This document shows, piece after piece, positions 23,189 to 31,260 of a DNA stretch of 64,000 bases (its first letter is position 1; each line of letters begins with the position of its first letter). The stretch comes from Natronomonas aquatica (GTDB taxonomy: Archaea > Halobacteriota > Halobacteria > Halobacteriales > Haloarculaceae). A model generated the notes under the pieces. That model was not told where the DNA came from. It saw only the letters and a program-made list of their open reading frames with translations, and searched no databases. The stretch lies in assembly GCF_024449025.1 (NCBI RefSeq), contig NZ_JAHLKM010000011.1, forward strand, positions 1-64,000, in the 5' to 3' direction. The position numbers and the translations under genes were made by a program.

Positions 23189-24638
23189 CGTCGTTCCAGT
23201 CCGGGGTGCCCGTCAGGATGCCGCGAAGTTCCGACAGCGGCTCGCCGACGATCAGCCCCTCGCCGGTGATCTCGAGCGTCCGAAGGCTCCGCTCGAAGTC
23301 ACTCGTTCGCATCTTGAGAACGCCGATCACCTTGCAGAGTTCGCCCCGGTACTCGACGTGTCTGAGAACGACGATGCTGTCGGCGAGATGGCTCACGTTC
23401 CGCTCGGTCGCCCGGAACTCCCCCGTGATCTGGTGGACCTCGTTCGTGACCAGCCCGGTCACGTTCATGTTTCGGAGGTACCGGGCGATCTTGACGAGCT
23501 GGTGTTCCGGATCACTGCCGGAGTTTCGGAACGCCCGTTCGTATCCGGTGACGCCATCGAGCATGACGATCTCGGCCGATTCGTCTTCGACCTCCGTTCG
23601 GACGTGGTGGGTGAACTCGTCGACGGTGAGTTCGTCCGGGCCGATCTCCTCGACCGTGAGGGTGCCGGCGTCGATCATCTCCCGGACGGGGACGTCGACG
23701 GCTTCGGCCCGCTCGAGTATGGTCCGGCGCCCCTCTTCGAAGCTATACAGCACCGACCGGCGATCGCGGCTGGCAGCCTCCTTCAGAAAGTGAAGGCCGG
23801 TCGTCGTCTTGCCGACGCCGGTAGGGCCGCTCAGGAACGTGATCGTCCCCATCGTTATCCCGCCGTCGAGGAGCGAATCGAGCTCCGGAACGCCCGACGA
23901 GAGCCGCTCCATGGCGCCGTCCCGTCCGTGCTCGCTCGGGTCGAGTTGGGGCCAGACGGCCATCCCGTCGTCGTCGATCGTCACGGTGTGGGGGCCGCGC
24001 TTTGCCGACGAGCCGCGGAACTTCGAGATCTGTAGCGTCCGCCGGTTCCGTTCGACGTCCAGGTTGACGACCGCGTCGACGAGAAACTGGAGGTCGTCGT
24101 CGGGGATCGAGGGGGCGGCCTGGGAGGTCAAGAGCACGGTTGCCCCCGCCCCTTTCAGGAACTCGATCAGACTCAGTATCTGGGTCCGGAACTGGCGTTC
24201 GTCGGGCGTGAGGTGTCTGATCTCGGTAACGGGATCGATCACGACCCGGTCCGGATCGATCGCTTCGATCTCCTCTCTGATCGCATCGACCAGCGAGGGG
24301 TTCTCTACTTCCCCGGAGCGGAAGAGATCGTACGTGTTGTCGGTCCGAAACTGATCCCCGGACGGGGAGAGATCGAGAAACGCGATGGCGTCGGTATCGA
24401 ACCCGAAGCCGTCGGCGGTCCGTTCGAGATACGCCGTGGGTTCGCCGAGATTGATATACAGGTTCGTGCCGTCCCGACCGTGTTCTGTCGTGAGAAAATG
24501 GAGTCCGAAGATGGTCTTGCCGGCACCGGGGGCACCCCTCACCAGCGTCGCCGACTCCGGCAGCAGCCCGCCCTCGAGTACCTCGTCGGCTCGCGGGATT
24601 CCCGTCGGGATACGATCTGCCGGTTCGTTCGCGTCCAT
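23178..24638 (-). CDS. Double-domain KaiC-like ATPase
   Basis: A 486-residue protein with two RecA/KaiC domains: Walker A GAPGAGKT (35-42) and GPTGVGKT (271-278). The second domain keeps the catalytic Glu pair (YSFEEG), while the first has GE in place of EE. At the CII autophosphorylation site of cyanobacterial KaiC (adjacent Ser and Thr) this protein has Ser416 followed by His417. ATG 24638 was chosen because a TATA-like TTATGTAT sits about 27 bp upstream, overlapping an alternative ATG at 24665. It leads an operon with two pseudo-receiver kinases, suggesting that the ATPase signals to, or is set by, them. Confidence 0.88.
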   Translation of the reverse strand: MDANEPADRIPTGIPRADEVLEGGLLPESATLVRGAPGAGKTIFGLHFLTTEHGRDGTNLYINLGEPTAYLERTADGFGFDTDAIAFLDLSPSGDQFRTDNTYDLFRSGEVENPSLVDAIREEIEAIDPDRVVIDPVTEIRHLTPDERQFRTQILSLIEFLKGAGATVLLTSQAAPSIPDDDLQFLVDAVVNLDVERNRRTLQISKFRGSSAKRGPHTVTIDDDGMAVWPQLDPSEHGRDGAMERLSSGVPELDSLLDGGITMGTITFLSGPTGVGKTTTGLHFLKEAASRDRRSVLYSFEEGRRTILERAEAVDVPVREMIDAGTLTVEEIGPDELTVDEFTHHVRTEVEDESAEIVMLDGVTGYERAFRNSGSDPEHQLVKIARYLRNMNVTGLVTNEVHQITGEFRATERNVSHLADSIVVLRHVEYRGELCKVIGVLKMRTSDFERSLRTLEITGEGLIVGEPLSELRGILTGTPDWNDDDG

Positions 24639-24701
24639 GCCGTCGAGTACGGGCAAAAGATACATAACTGGAGCGATCCCCTCCGGCCCCGTTCCGGACC
24701 A

Positions 24702-24710
24702 TTTTTTATA
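24702..24710 (+). promoter_or_regulatory. TATA box of the glycosyltransferase gene
   Basis: TTTTTTATA is centred 26 bp before ATG 24732, the spacing expected for a leaderless archaeal transcript that begins at the start codon. Confidence 0.65.
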
Positions 24711-24731
24711 CAGGCCGCCGACAGACGGCGT

Positions 24732-25787
24732 ATGCGAATCGCGGTCGTCTTCAGGGATCCGCCGCCGCAGTCGGAGCGCTCCGGTGCCGTTCGGCTCCGG
24801 CGGCTCGCGGCGGCGCTCGACGACCGCGGCCACGAGGTGACGATCTACTGTCTCCCCTGGTGGGAGACGGCCGGCCGGCGGCTGGAGATCAACGGCCTCG
24901 AGCACGAGGGCGTCACCTTCGAGCATCCGGCGCTGTTTTACACGCGGCTCCCCGGTCTCTTGGCCCGCCACAGTCCCGACGTCATCCTGGCGTCGGCGTC
25001 GCCGGCCGGGGCAGTCGTTTCGGCGTGGCTCGGCGCCCGCCTCGCGCGCGTCCCGCTCGTCTGTGACTGGTACGGGGACGAACCGGCTGTTCCGGCCTCG
25101 CGGTGGACCGAACAGGCTGCGAGCCTCCCGACGCGGGTGACGACGCCCTCCGAGTTCCAGCGTACCCGGGTCCGGGAGTACGGGGCGACCGAGTCGAACA
25201 CGACCGTCATCCCAGAGGGGATCGATATGTCGCTCGTTTCCTCGATCGATCCGGGCGAGCACCGCGATCTCTCCTACGCGTGTCGGCTCGACGACGACTC
25301 GAACCTCGAGGATCTCCTGCTCGCGCTCGCGGAACTCCGCGACCGGGGGGACTGGACGGCGACGATCGTCGGCGACGGCCCCGAGCGGTCGGCCTACGAG
25401 CGGCAGGCGCGGGACCTCCAGCTCGCCGGCCGCGTCGAGTTCGTCGGCGATCTCCCCCGCGAGGAGCGGATCGCCGTCTACCGGAGCAGCCATACGTTCG
25501 TCCAGACCGCTCGCCGGGCGACCTTCGCCGAGGAACTGCTGTGGGCGCTGGCCTGCGGGTGTGTCGGCGTCGTCGAGATTCAGGGCGAATCCAGCGCCCA
25601 CGAACTCGTCGAGCGGCGCGAGCGGGGCCTCCGCGTGACCGACATGGACGAACTGGACGAGGCGATCGAGGAATCGTGGTCGATGGGCTCTCGCGACATC
25701 GACAAGGCGTTTCAGTCGTTCGATCACACCGCGATCACGGGCCAGTACGTCGAGCTCTTCAGGGAGTGCGGCGTCGACGCTCGGTGA
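24732..25787 (+). CDS. Glycosyltransferase, GT-B fold (family 4-like)
   Basis: A 351-residue protein starting at the leaderless ATG 24732. The N-terminal Rossmann half has FRDPPPQ, a Gly/Arg-rich loop and a DWYGDEP segment; the C-terminal half has VIPEGIDMS, IVGDGPE and FAEELLWALACG, the donor-nucleotide motifs of GT-B enzymes (Glu in the FAEEL helix). It transfers a sugar from an activated donor, probably to a glycan or lipid carrier. No other glycan genes flank it, so the acceptor is unknown. It is divergent from the KaiC operon and convergent with the PadR gene. Confidence 0.85.
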   Translation: MRIAVVFRDPPPQSERSGAVRLRRLAAALDDRGHEVTIYCLPWWETAGRRLEINGLEHEGVTFEHPALFYTRLPGLLARHSPDVILASASPAGAVVSAWLGARLARVPLVCDWYGDEPAVPASRWTEQAASLPTRVTTPSEFQRTRVREYGATESNTTVIPEGIDMSLVSSIDPGEHRDLSYACRLDDDSNLEDLLLALAELRDRGDWTATIVGDGPERSAYERQARDLQLAGRVEFVGDLPREERIAVYRSSHTFVQTARRATFAEELLWALACGCVGVVEIQGESSAHELVERRERGLRVTDMDELDEAIEESWSMGSRDIDKAFQSFDHTAITGQYVELFRECGVDAR

Positions 25788-25867
25788 AGGCTCGGAGCCC
25801 GGCGGGGACTCGAAACCGCGTCGGGAACCGGTGTCGCTCCCGAACGGGCGTGTCCTCTAGGTACGCG

Positions 25868-26407
25868 TCACTCCGGTTGGATCCCTTCGAGCCAATCGAG
25901 GATCTCGTCCACGAGCCGGAGCCGAAGGTCGAGCAGGTCCCGTCGGTAACCGTATCGCTCGTGGTCGTCGATCGCCTCGTCGTGGCTGTGCCGTACCGTC
26001 TCGATGTGATCGCGCGCTTCGAGTGCTTCCTCCCGCAACCGGTCGACAATCCGCCCCTGATCCCCCTCGGGTAGGTGGTGAAGCGATCCCAACTTCATCA
26101 TCAGCATCGGTCGCTGCATCGGGTGGAAGAGATCCTCGACCGGCTCGAGAATCAGCGATTCGAGCCGTTCCCTCCCGGCGTCGGTGATCGCGAACGTCGG
26201 CGGCTCGTTGCCCGCCGCTTCGACGTCCGATTCGATCAGCCCCTCTTCGTTGAGGCGGTCGATGGCCGACCACACGACGCTGGTGCCGGCACCCCAGTAT
26301 CGGCCGAAGTTGTGCCGCAGTCTCTCCTGGAGTTCGCTCTTCGTCAATCCGGGCTCTTCGTTGAGCATACAGAGAACGCCCATATCGGCCATTTTTGACT
26401 GTTTCAT
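25868..26407 (-). CDS. PadR-family transcriptional regulator
   Basis: A 179-residue regulator. The winged helix (residues 1-85) shows MADMGVLCML, LTKSELQERL, and GTSVVWSAIDRLNEEGLIES, followed by FAITDAGRERLESL. The C-terminal half is helical and charged, as in PadR-type dimerisation domains. ATG 26407 was chosen because it opens the conserved domain and is preceded by purine-rich GGAAGAGAGGG; an upstream in-frame extension of 42 codons has no family similarity. The target is unknown. Confidence 0.8.
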   Translation of the reverse strand: MKQSKMADMGVLCMLNEEPGLTKSELQERLRHNFGRYWGAGTSVVWSAIDRLNEEGLIESDVEAAGNEPPTFAITDAGRERLESLILEPVEDLFHPMQRPMLMMKLGSLHHLPEGDQGRIVDRLREEALEARDHIETVRHSHDEAIDDHERYGYRRDLLDLRLRLVDEILDWLEGIQPE

Positions 26408-26543
26408 ACCCTCTCTTCCCGGCTCGAAGGAAAAAAACCACGGGGTCGTGACGGATTCGGCGAGTTCCGCGGTCGGCCTCGAGGGACGTCGAGGGATCCG
26501 ACCGCTCGGATCAATACGATCCCGGGAGGTCATCCGGATTCGG

Positions 26544-29018
26544 CTATCCCCGTTCGACCCGGTCCGGCTTTTGGGTCGCCGCCGCCGTCTTCACCGCGGC
26601 GACGTTTTCGGCTACGTCGTGGACGCGGACGATGTCGGCCCCGCGTTCGGCGGCCAGCGCGCTGGCGGCGACGGTCGCGGCGAGCCGTTCCTCCGATCGG
26701 TTCTGGTCGATCAGTCCGAACATCGACTTCCGGGAGTGGCCCACGAGGATCGGACACCCGATCGAGCGGAACTCCCCGAGTCGATCCAGCAACTCGAAGC
26801 TCTCTGTCGCGGACTTCCCGAACCCGATCCCGGGATCGACGACGATCTGTGAGCGATCCAGCCCGGCCTTCTCGGCGAGCAGCACCCGCTCGGAGAGGGC
26901 GTCGATCGTCTCGCGGACCACGTCGTCGTAGGCGATCTCGGCGTCGGGGTCGACCGGCGTGTTGATCGAGTGCATCACGACGACCGGGACGTCGTGTTCG
27001 GCCGCGACGAGTCGCATCTCGGGATCCTCCAGCCCCGAGACGTCGTTGAGAATGTCCGCGCCGGCATCCAGGGCCGCCCGGGCGACCGCCGCCTTGCGTG
27101 TGTCGACGGAGACGGCGACATCGGCGTCGATCCCATCGAGCGCCTCGATGACGGGGACGACGCGGTCGATCTCCTCGTCGACAGGAACGGGATCGGCTCC
27201 CGGACGCGTCGACTCGCCGCCGACGTCGACGATGTCGGCTCCGGCGTCGATCAGGCGTTCGGCCTGTTCGACGGCGTCCGCGGTCGTCTCGTACCGACCG
27301 CCGTCGTAAAACGAATCCGGCGTCACGTTGAGGATCCCCATCACTGCGGTGCCGTCGCTCCAGGGGTACGTCGGGTCGGAAGCGCCCGTCGTCTCCCGTC
27401 CGGTATCCTCCGCGACCGCGAGCCCACGCCGGAGTTCGGACACGAGGCCCGGAAGTCCGTTGTCAGCGTCATCGAGTGCCTCGAAGAGCGCCTCGAACTG
27501 TGCGTGCGTTCCCATCAGAACGGCCTCGACGAGTTCGCGCTCGCGGACGTCGACGCCGGAGACCGCACACTCGCCGCCGAGTGCCCGGAGTTCCCGCTCG
27601 AGTACGGCCGCCTGGTCGGGCCGAACGCGGGTGGTAACGACCCGATGGACGCCCCCCGACCGTGCCCGGTCGATCTCGGGGGCGGTCACGTCGGCCCGCC
27701 GGAGGGTGTCCGCCGCCGCCTCCAGATCATCGACCCGTGTCGTGACGTGCGGACGCGTCCACCGGCGTCGGGCCTCGGCGACGGCGAAAAGCGACCCGCA
27801 GACGACGACCGCATCCTCCGGGCCGGCGGCCGTCATCGCCCGCCTGACCGCGCCGGCGACGGTACCGACCGGCTCGACCGTGTCGGCCCGGCCGTCGGCC
27901 TCGAAGGCAGCCGCGAGCGCGTCGGCCGTCTCCGCACGCTCGAGGTCCGGACGGCAGGTGTAGACGGCGTCGGCCGGGGGCAGGGCCTCGATCATCCCCG
28001 CGTGGTCCTTGTCGGCCATCGCACCGAAGACGAGACGTAGATCCTCGTACTCGAAGCTTTCCAGCGTCGCGGCCGTGCCGGCACAGCTGCCGGGGTTGTG
28101 GGCCCCATCGAGGACGACGAGCGGTGTGCGGTCGACGATCTCGAACCGCCCCGGCCAGTGGGCGTTGCGGAGACCGCGCTCGATGTCGGCCGTCGAGACG
28201 TCCCCGATCTGTCTGGTCAACACCGCGGCGACGCCGGCGTTTCGGCCCTGGTGGGCGCCCAGGAGCGGAAGCGCGGTTTCGACCCGCCAGCCGGCGCCGT
28301 CGATCGTGACCGGCTGTTCGATCGCCGTCCGGGATCCGGAAGTAACGTTCACGTCCGCTCCGTCCGTTCCGCCGATCCGGACGACGTCGCTGGCGACCTC
28401 GCGGATCACGTCGAGGGCCTCCCCCTCCGCGCCGGTGACAAGCGGCGTACCTTCGGGCGCGATGGCGGCCTTATCGCGGGCGATCTCTGCGATCGTGTCC
28501 CCGAGGATGTCGGCGTGTTCGAGCGTGACGTTCGTGACCGCCGCGGCGGCCGGCGAGAGCGCGCTCGTCGCGTCGTGTTCGCCGCCGATCCCGACCTCGA
28601 TCACCGCGACGTCGACGTCCTCCGAGGCGAACGTCTCGACCGCGAGCCCCGTCATCGCTTCGAAGAACGTCGGCGAAAGGCCCTCGGCCGCCCGCGAGCG
28701 GACGTACGGTTCGATCGTTTCGACGTACGAGCCGACGGCCGCCTTCGGGACCGGTCGTCCGTTGACCCGCACCCGCTCGCGGAGGTCGTCGAGATGGGGA
28801 GACGTGTACAGCCCGACGTCGTAGCCCGCCTCCCGGAGGACTGACTCGACCATCCGGGCGGTACTGCCCTTTCCGTTCGAGCCGCCGATCTGGACGACCC
28901 GGAGGGTTTCCTCGGGCGAGCCCAGATACTCGAGCAGCCGCCGCGTCGGGATCACGCCCGTCCGAGACGGATACCGGCGGAGGTCGAACAGGAAGTTCGC
29001 CGCCTCGTGATACTCCAT
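26544..29018 (-). CDS. folP: Bifunctional dihydrofolate/folylpolyglutamate synthase - dihydropteroate synthase (FolC-FolP fusion)
   Basis: An 824-residue fusion known from haloarchaea. Residues 1 to about 418 are a Mur-ligase-like FolC, with P-loop GGSNGKGST (45-53) and YTSPHLDDLRERV. Residues 560-824 are a complete dihydropteroate synthase, with MGILNVTPDSF, GGESTRPGA, VDTRKA, DVSG, DPGIGFGK and GHSRKSM. Between them lies a 140-residue linker of its own fold. The enzyme couples pterin and p-aminobenzoate and then adds glutamate, giving dihydrofolate and polyglutamylated forms. The gene is monocistronic and divergent from the acyl-CoA dehydrogenase gene. Confidence 0.93.
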   Translation of the reverse strand: MEYHEAANFLFDLRRYPSRTGVIPTRRLLEYLGSPEETLRVVQIGGSNGKGSTARMVESVLREAGYDVGLYTSPHLDDLRERVRVNGRPVPKAAVGSYVETIEPYVRSRAAEGLSPTFFEAMTGLAVETFASEDVDVAVIEVGIGGEHDATSALSPAAAAVTNVTLEHADILGDTIAEIARDKAAIAPEGTPLVTGAEGEALDVIREVASDVVRIGGTDGADVNVTSGSRTAIEQPVTIDGAGWRVETALPLLGAHQGRNAGVAAVLTRQIGDVSTADIERGLRNAHWPGRFEIVDRTPLVVLDGAHNPGSCAGTAATLESFEYEDLRLVFGAMADKDHAGMIEALPPADAVYTCRPDLERAETADALAAAFEADGRADTVEPVGTVAGAVRRAMTAAGPEDAVVVCGSLFAVAEARRRWTRPHVTTRVDDLEAAADTLRRADVTAPEIDRARSGGVHRVVTTRVRPDQAAVLERELRALGGECAVSGVDVRERELVEAVLMGTHAQFEALFEALDDADNGLPGLVSELRRGLAVAEDTGRETTGASDPTYPWSDGTAVMGILNVTPDSFYDGGRYETTADAVEQAERLIDAGADIVDVGGESTRPGADPVPVDEEIDRVVPVIEALDGIDADVAVSVDTRKAAVARAALDAGADILNDVSGLEDPEMRLVAAEHDVPVVVMHSINTPVDPDAEIAYDDVVRETIDALSERVLLAEKAGLDRSQIVVDPGIGFGKSATESFELLDRLGEFRSIGCPILVGHSRKSMFGLIDQNRSEERLAATVAASALAAERGADIVRVHDVAENVAAVKTAAATQKPDRVERG

Positions 29019-29112
29019 ATCCGTGGCAGGACGGCGAGCGGTTTATCCCTTTCCGGTTGTGCTCGCCGTAGCGATCACACGAATTATGCCGGTCCGCACC
29101 GATACGGTAGCC

Positions 29113-30237
29113 ATGGCATCCACGGACGAACGGCGGCTCATCGAGGAAACGGTCGCGGATTTCGTCGAGGCGGAGATCCGCCCCGTCGCCGCCGAGGCCG
29201 ACGAGACGCAGACGTTCCCCGAGGACGTCTGGGACGGGCTCGCCGAACTCGATCTGACCGGGCTGACCGTCTCCGAGGAGTACGGCGGGTTCGACGCCGA
29301 TCAGTTGACGTACAGTGTCGTCAACGAGATCCTCGCCCGGGGGGACCTGTCGGTCGCGACGGCGCTTTCGGTGCACTGTCTCGCCACCGCCTGTATCGAG
29401 GAATTCGGTACGGACTCCCACAGAGAGGAGTGGCTCCCGGCGATGGCCGACGGGCGCCCGGTCGGAGCCTTCGCCCTTTCGGAACCCGGGGCGGGCTCGA
29501 ACCCGGCGGAGATGACGACCGAAGCCCGAAAGGACGGCGACGAGTACGTCATCGACGGAAAAAAGCAGTGGATCACGAACGGCGAACGCGCCGGCGTCGT
29601 CATCCTCTTTGCGAAGACCGACCGGGACGAACCCGAGTCGGTGACGCAGTTTCTGGTTCCGAAGGACACCGAGGGGCTGGAGGTCGGCAAAAAGGAGGAC
29701 AAACTCGGGCTCCGGGCCAGCGACACGACGACGCTTCTGTTCGACGGCGCGCGGATCCCCGAGGCGAACCGCCTCACCGAGGTCGGCGACGGGCTGAAGG
29801 CGGCCTTCTCGATTCTGACCGGCGGCCGGATCGCGATCGCGAGCCAGGCTGTCGGCGTCGCCCATGCGGCGCTCGAGGCGGCGATCGAGTACGCCGGAGA
29901 GCGCGAACAGTTCGACAAACCGATCGCCGACCACCAGGCGATCGCCCACAAACTCGCCGACATGGCAACGGACGTCCGAGCAGCACGGCTTTTGACCCGC
30001 GACGCCGCCGAGAAGAACGAAGATGGGGTCGACCCGATGGCGGCGAGCATGGCGAAGTACTTCGCCAGCGAGACGGCCGTCGACGTCGCCAGCGAGGCCG
30101 TGCAGGTCCACGGCGGCTACGGCTACACGAAGGACTTCGACGTCGAGCGGTACTACCGGGACGCGAAGATCACGACCATCTACGAGGGCACCTCCGAGAT
30201 CCAAAAGGAGATCATCGCGAGACACCTCGGGGAGTAG
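29113..30237 (+). CDS. Acyl-CoA dehydrogenase
   Basis: A 374-residue flavoenzyme that desaturates acyl-CoAs at the alpha-beta bond, passing electrons to electron-transfer flavoprotein. The ALSEPGAGS and WITNG segments bind FAD and substrate. The catalytic base is Glu358 in IYEGTSEIQ, the classical short/medium-chain position. The start was placed at ATG 29113 rather than an upstream codon because the conserved domain begins immediately (MASTDERRLIEETV). Convergent with the 3-hydroxyacyl-CoA dehydrogenase, 21 bp apart, consistent with a beta-oxidation neighbourhood. Confidence 0.92.
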   Translation: MASTDERRLIEETVADFVEAEIRPVAAEADETQTFPEDVWDGLAELDLTGLTVSEEYGGFDADQLTYSVVNEILARGDLSVATALSVHCLATACIEEFGTDSHREEWLPAMADGRPVGAFALSEPGAGSNPAEMTTEARKDGDEYVIDGKKQWITNGERAGVVILFAKTDRDEPESVTQFLVPKDTEGLEVGKKEDKLGLRASDTTTLLFDGARIPEANRLTEVGDGLKAAFSILTGGRIAIASQAVGVAHAALEAAIEYAGEREQFDKPIADHQAIAHKLADMATDVRAARLLTRDAAEKNEDGVDPMAASMAKYFASETAVDVASEAVQVHGGYGYTKDFDVERYYRDAKITTIYEGTSEIQKEIIARHLGE

Positions 30238-30258
30238 GCGACCCGTCGGGACGCCCGG

Positions 30259-31122
30259 TCAATCGTACGTGTAAAAGCCCTCGCCGGTCTTCTTGCCGAG
30301 ATCCCCTGCCTCGACCTTCCGTTTGAGGAGATACGCCGGCGTGTACCGATCGCCCAGCTCCTCGTGGAGCGTTTCGGTGGCGTGCAGACAGATATCGAGC
30401 CCGATGTGGTCGGCGAGCTCCAGCGGTCCCATCGGAACGTTCGTCCCGAGTTTCATCCCCCGGTCGATGTCCTCCTTGGTCGCAACGCCCTCGTCGAGGG
30501 CCCGGATCCCCTCGTTGACCCACGGCATCAGGATTCGATTCGAGACGAACCCGGGCTTGTCGTCGGATTCCCAGGTCTCCTTGCCGAGGTCCTCGGCGAA
30601 CGCGTGGGCGAACTCGACGGTTTCGGGGGCGGTCTTCTCACCGGAGACGACCTCGACGCCCTCCATGATCGGCACCGGGTTCATGAAGTGAAGCCCGACG
30701 ACTGACTCCGGGCGATCGGTCGCGGCCGCGATCGTCGTGATCGAAAGCGTCGAGGTGTTCGTCGCGAGCACCGCTCTATCGGAGGCGATCCCGTCGAGTT
30801 CACCGAATATCTCGCGTTTGACGTCGATGTCTTCGAGGGCGGCCTCGACGAGGACGTCGCAGTCGGCCAGATCCGCGAGGTCGGTCGTGCCCGTGATACG
30901 CTCCAGTGTGGCCCCGGCTTGGGCCTCCGTGAGCTGTCCCCGGTCGGTCAGCCGTCCGAGGCTGTCCTCGATCGTCTCGAACCCGCTTTCGACGTACTCG
31001 CGTTCGATATCGCGCATCGAGACGTCGTAGCCCGCGACGGCGGCGACCTGTGCGATGCCGCTACCCATCGTCCCGGCACCGACGACCCCGATCCGGGTGA
31101 CAGAGGAGAGATCCGGTGTCAT
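30259..31122 (-). CDS. 3-hydroxyacyl-CoA dehydrogenase
   Basis: A 287-residue NAD-dependent enzyme. The dinucleotide fold GVVGAGTMGSGIA is at residues 12-24. The catalytic His lies in GLHFMNPVP, and KPGFVSNRIL marks the start of the C-terminal domain. It oxidises 3-hydroxyacyl-CoA to 3-oxoacyl-CoA in beta-oxidation. The protein ends with a GFYTYD segment, the usual length for the stand-alone (not hydratase-fused) form. ATG 31122 was preferred over a GTG four codons upstream. It is divergent from the mutase gene. Confidence 0.93.
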   Translation of the reverse strand: MTPDLSSVTRIGVVGAGTMGSGIAQVAAVAGYDVSMRDIEREYVESGFETIEDSLGRLTDRGQLTEAQAGATLERITGTTDLADLADCDVLVEAALEDIDVKREIFGELDGIASDRAVLATNTSTLSITTIAAATDRPESVVGLHFMNPVPIMEGVEVVSGEKTAPETVEFAHAFAEDLGKETWESDDKPGFVSNRILMPWVNEGIRALDEGVATKEDIDRGMKLGTNVPMGPLELADHIGLDICLHATETLHEELGDRYTPAYLLKRKVEAGDLGKKTGEGFYTYD

Positions 31123-31260
31123 GGGCGGGCTCACGGCCAGGCCGCGATTAAACGTTCCGGACGCATGGTTGGACGTTCTCCGGCGGTCGGCGGGGCCCTA
31201 CTGTCCGAAAAAGTATACTAACGGCAACCCTTTTGCGCCGGGACGCACTCTTTGGCCTCA

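Noticed and set aside
24639-25727. N-terminal extension of the KaiC-like frame by about 360 codons across the glycosyltransferase gene.
   Set aside because: The added residues are the antisense of the glycosyltransferase, and the KaiC domain begins directly after ATG 24638, which has a TATA element at the right distance.
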